DNA from: Limisphaerales bacterium
GTDB lineage: Bacteria > Verrucomicrobiota > Verrucomicrobiia > Limisphaerales > UBA11358
DNA: 9,298 nt
Assembly (NCBI GenBank): GCA_003455565.1
Contig: DMQW01000386.1
Span: 1-9,298, forward strand
Direction: 5' to 3'
In this document: piece by piece, positions 7,817 through 9,298 of the stretch
Numbering within the stretch: position 1 is the stretch's first letter
How the letters are laid out: each line of letters begins with the position of its first letter
Position numbers and translations under genes: made by a program
The notes under the pieces: model-generated
Told to the model about the DNA's origin: nothing
What the model saw: the letters and a program-made list of their open reading frames with translations, nothing else
Database searches by the model: none

Positions 7817-7918
7817 TTATTTTCAGCCATTCGGCTTTGCGCGAAGGTGGGGACAGTTCGGCGGGTGAGGTGTAGAAACGGTTGCCCGCGCGGACAGGAA
7901 TGAAAAGCCGGTTGCAGT

Positions 7919-8326
7919 TTAATCCTCAAACGGATTAAGCACGGGCACTTCCGGGAAATCCTGCGTATTGCGCGTGACCACGGTTAATCCCCGGCTCAAG
8001 GCAATGGCGGCAATCTGCGTGTCCGGGTAGCTGCGGGGGTTTTGTTTCAAGGCGGGACGCGAAACATATTCGCCCCATACTTTGGCCGCTTCCGCGTCAA
8101 ACGGAACCACGGTCTCCCCAAACTCGCGGATAAAATGATCCACTTCCGCCAGCAAACGGACACGCTGTTCCTTGGGCGCATTATGCGCTCCTTGGTATCG
8201 CTCGGCGACGGCCACGCTGGGGATGCCGCTCGCCATTTCATGCGCCAAAAGCCAGTTCAACACGCGGGCGTTGGGTCGTGGCTTGGCGACTTCGGTAATG
8301 ACGTTGGTGTCGAGCAGGAATCTCAA
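7919..8326 (-). CDS. vapC: VapC-type PIN-domain ribonuclease toxin
   Basis: A 135-residue PIN protein. VapC toxins are Mg2+-dependent RNases that cut tRNA or rRNA and are held inactive by their VapB partner. The expected acidic residues are present: D6 in LLDTNVITE, E42 in SVAVAERYQG, D102 in SYPDTQIAAIA, and D123 in VVTRNTQDF. The C-terminus VPVLNPFED is typical of the FitB-like branch. Length and motif spacing are normal, so it looks functional. The start is TTG at 8326-8324, whose last two bases are also the first two of the vapB TGA stop; a GGAGG (8331-8335) lies 5 nt upstream, inside vapB, which supports translational coupling. Downstream on the same strand, after about 100 bp, is the JetD-like remnant. 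Confidence 0.9.
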   Translation of the reverse strand: MRFLLDTNVITEVAKPRPNARVLNWLLAHEMASGIPSVAVAERYQGAHNAPKEQRVRLLAEVDHFIREFGETVVPFDAEAAKVWGEYVSRPALKQNPRSYPDTQIAAIALSRGLTVVTRNTQDFPEVPVLNPFED

Positions 8327-8547
8327 GCGGCCTCCACAGGCTGGTGGTCACGCGGAGCGGCTGGCACGCGGCCCAGACGACGCAGTGCCTGAATGAAGCT
8401 GCCTTTTGCGAATCGTGTCAATTTAACCACGCGCATGGAATCACCATCGGCGTGCCAATCCAAGACAGCGCCGGAGGCGAGTTCAAATTTCTGACGCAAT
8501 TCCTTTGGCACGACCGTCTGACCTTTGGTTGTAATGGTGCTTGTCAT
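8323..8547 (-). CDS. vapB: VapB/AbrB-type antitoxin
   Basis: A 74-residue protein starting MTSTITTKGQTVVPKELRQK. The segment TTKGQTVVPKELR is the signature of the swapped-hairpin AbrB/MazE fold, which binds DNA and represses the operon. The C-terminal part (about 46-74, RFAKGSFIQALRRLGRVPAA) is the usual toxin-wrapping segment. The ATG at 8547 is chosen because the fold begins directly after it; the open frame further upstream has no domain and would run through the likely promoter. Only a weak GGAA lies about 10 nt upstream. Its last codons contain the vapC ribosome site, and its stop overlaps the vapC start. Confidence 0.88.
   Translation of the reverse strand: MTSTITTKGQTVVPKELRQKFELASGAVLDWHADGDSMRVVKLTRFAKGSFIQALRRLGRVPAAPRDHQPVEAA
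8331..8335 (-). promoter_or_regulatory. Ribosome binding site of vapC inside vapB
   Basis: GGAGG on the minus strand is 5 nt before the TTG start of vapC. It is the strongest Shine-Dalgarno match seen in the window and decides the unusual TTG start. Confidence 0.7.
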
Positions 8548-8581
8548 GGTAAGAATTTCCAACTTTTGATTGCAGTTTTCA

Positions 8582-8611
8582 AGTATAAAGTTAGATGAAG
8601 TGGAGAATTTC
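8582..8611 (-). promoter_or_regulatory. Possible vapBC promoter
   Basis: On the minus strand a TATACT (8582-8587) is a good -10 match about 35 nt upstream of the vapB ATG. No good -35 sits at 16-18 bp (GAAATT or AAATTC is the best). The flanking bases contain AACTTT and AAAGTT in inverted orientation (8561-8594), which could be an operator for VapB. This is tentative. Confidence 0.3.
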
Positions 8612-8803
8612 CCAAACGACATTCCATTTGCGAGTGAACACTTTGGCGATTGGGAAACTCCGTGTCCAAACCGGTGCAACGTCCTTCCGGGCGACGGTTA
8701 TACTGCGGTCGCAAAAAGGCAACATCGCGCACGACTTTCGTTGCCAGCACAGTTTTTGGCTGCTAAGTGCTAACTTTTTGACTGTGTAAAAGCCAACAGG
8801 CAG
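8588..8803. other. Intergenic region between the HTH gene and vapBC promoter
   Basis: I find no convincing gene in this stretch on either strand. It holds a near-duplicate of a short A/T motif (AACTTTTTGACTG at 8772-8784, compare AACTTTTGATTG at 8561-8572, just outside) and one copy of an 18-bp direct repeat (8783-8800). No terminator hairpin for the HTH gene was recognised. Confidence 0.4.
8783..8800. repeat. Direct repeat copy 1 (TGTGYARAAGCCAACAGG)
   Basis: TGTGTAAAAGCCAACAGG matches TGTGCAGAAGCCAACAGG at 9081-9098 in 16 of 18 positions, both differences being transitions. The copies are 298 bp apart and bracket the part of the HTH gene that encodes the recognisable domain. Confidence 0.55.
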
Positions 8804-9178
8804 TCACCTGTGAGGTTTCGGCAAATCCACTCCAGAATCGAACGATAGCAAGTTGCTCAACATCTGCCATTGCTTCTCGTCTGGCGTGCTGGTTCCGCGT
8901 TCCCAAGCCGAAACAAGCGACGCTGCAATCCCCATTTTCCCCGCTACCTGATAGGGGTGAAGCCCCTTTTCATAGCGCTTGGCTTGGATGTAATCGCCGG
9001 GTGTCTGGATGGCCGTCGGGATGGGTTTCCGGCGCTGGCGATTCGGCGGTATATGGGCGCGGCTTACGCGAATTTTCCGTTGTGCAGAAGCCAACAGGGC
9101 TATTCTCCCCCGGGGAGAAGGAATGGCGGTGGCACGTTTCTGGTTTTGCGGATGCGCGTCCGGCCAATCCAGTCGCAC
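8804..9178 (-). CDS. Cro/C1-type helix-turn-helix regulator
   Basis: A DNA-binding protein of the HTH_3 (XRE) family. The domain is at about residues 58-113 of the 124-residue reading: TPGDYIQAKRYEKGL, then HPYQVAGKMGIAASLVSAWE (second and recognition helices), then RGTSTPDEKQWQMLSNLL. The WERG followed by P is typical of this family. No other domain is visible. The start is uncertain. The longest reading begins at GTG 9178, but residues 1-30 run through a palindrome and look low-complexity (PSPRGR). An in-frame TTG (codon 29, at about 9092-9094) falls inside the direct repeat at 9081-9098, so a shorter protein or a truncated N-terminus is possible. It lies on the same strand as vapBC, but 250 bp away, so a separate unit is likely. 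Target unknown. Confidence 0.65.
   Translation of the reverse strand: MRLDWPDAHPQNQKRATAIPSPRGRIALLASAQRKIRVSRAHIPPNRQRRKPIPTAIQTPGDYIQAKRYEKGLHPYQVAGKMGIAASLVSAWERGTSTPDEKQWQMLSNLLSFDSGVDLPKPHR
9081..9098. repeat. Direct repeat copy 2 (TGTGYARAAGCCAACAGG)
   Basis: TGTGCAGAAGCCAACAGG is the partner of 8783-8800 (16 of 18 identical). It lies inside the N-terminal part of the HTH reading frame, 4 bp from the palindrome at 9103-9119. Confidence 0.55.
9103..9119. repeat. REP-like palindrome 1
   Basis: TTCTCCCC and GGGGAGAA are perfect 8-bp arms around a single C. The same motif in variant form recurs at 9210-9225. CTCCCC/GGGGAG palindromes of this style are common dispersed extragenic elements in many bacteria, so finding one inside an open frame casts doubt on that part of the frame. 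Confidence 0.6.
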
Positions 9179-9298
9179 GAATTTTCAGAAAAGCGGCGGA
9201 CGATTCTCTTTCTCCTTGGGGAGAAGGCCGGGATGAGGGAGAGCGTTCAAACCAATTTCTTTCCCGTTGGGAGGTGGATGGGCCGGCGCAAGGACGTC
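9179..9298. other. Region upstream of the HTH gene, no gene seen
   Basis: Only a REP-like palindrome (9210-9225) and the A/G-rich sequence after it (GGCCGGGATGAGGGAGAG) stand out. No promoter for the HTH gene could be defined, and the region is cut by the window edge. Confidence 0.4.
9210..9225. repeat. REP-like palindrome 2
   Basis: TTCTCC and GGAGAA are 6-bp arms around TTGG, extended by G-T pairing. It is followed by AGGCCGGGATGAGGGAGAG. Together with 9103-9119 it forms a pair of related palindromes about 107 bp apart. Confidence 0.6.

Noticed and set aside
8548..8679. N-terminal extension of the vapB frame
   Set aside because: The extra residues resemble nothing known, while the AbrB fold starts right after the ATG at 8547. 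The extension would cover the likely promoter.
8561..8784. Pair of AACTTTT-GA-TG motifs as operators
   Set aside because: The similarity is only about 12 bases in an A/T-rich context and the copies are 211 bp apart, with no matching symmetry at the second copy.

Overview
The window most likely comes from a member of the Verrucomicrobiota (Pedosphaera/Limisphaera-like) or a related PVC-group soil or freshwater bacterium. This is an inference. It rests on two large secreted glycosidases built from GH51, concanavalin/LamG and CBM modules, on the short C-terminal beta-rich tail of the first one (hydrophobic repeats ending FYRIVK, a style common in that phylum), on weak Shine-Dalgarno signals, and on the mix of defence and toxin-antitoxin remnants. 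No rRNA or marker gene is present to confirm it.

Layout. (1) Positions 1-5750, + strand: two tandem paralogous GH51-type alpha-L-arabinofuranosidases, 32 bp apart and probably one operon. The upstream copy is cut by the window start and carries an extra LamG-like domain plus a C-terminal tail. The downstream copy is complete, has a signal peptide and ends after the core enzyme. Both retain the GNE acid/base motif and a Glu in the expected nucleophile position. (2) Positions 5811-6350, +: a broken MscS-type mechanosensitive channel gene with an in-frame TGA where Trp would fit and a truncated beta domain. (3) About 6477-7204: a non-coding, roughly 730 bp array of degenerate repeats with a period of 11 bp (consensus close to CGGAYRYTGCS). 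It is well kept at the right end and decayed at the left. This is the most unusual feature of the window. (4) Positions 7205-7528: a non-coding stretch with two hairpins. (5) Positions 7529-about 7816, - strand: a remnant of a JetD/DUF2220-like gene (C-terminal Toprim-type domain of Wadjet defence systems), frameshifted and internally deleted. (6) Positions 7919-8547, -: an intact VapB (AbrB-fold)/VapC (PIN) toxin-antitoxin pair, overlapping by 4 nt. (7) Positions 8804-9178, -: a Cro/C1-type helix-turn-helix protein whose N-terminal part runs through a palindrome and a direct repeat, so its start is doubtful. (8) Positions 9179-9298: no gene, one further palindromic REP-like element.

Together, the left 60% is a polysaccharide-degradation locus that would release arabinofuranosyl side chains from plant polymers outside the cytoplasm. 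The right 40% looks like an accessory or decay zone: two gene remnants, a large simple-repeat array, a toxin-antitoxin module, a lone regulator and REP-like palindromes.
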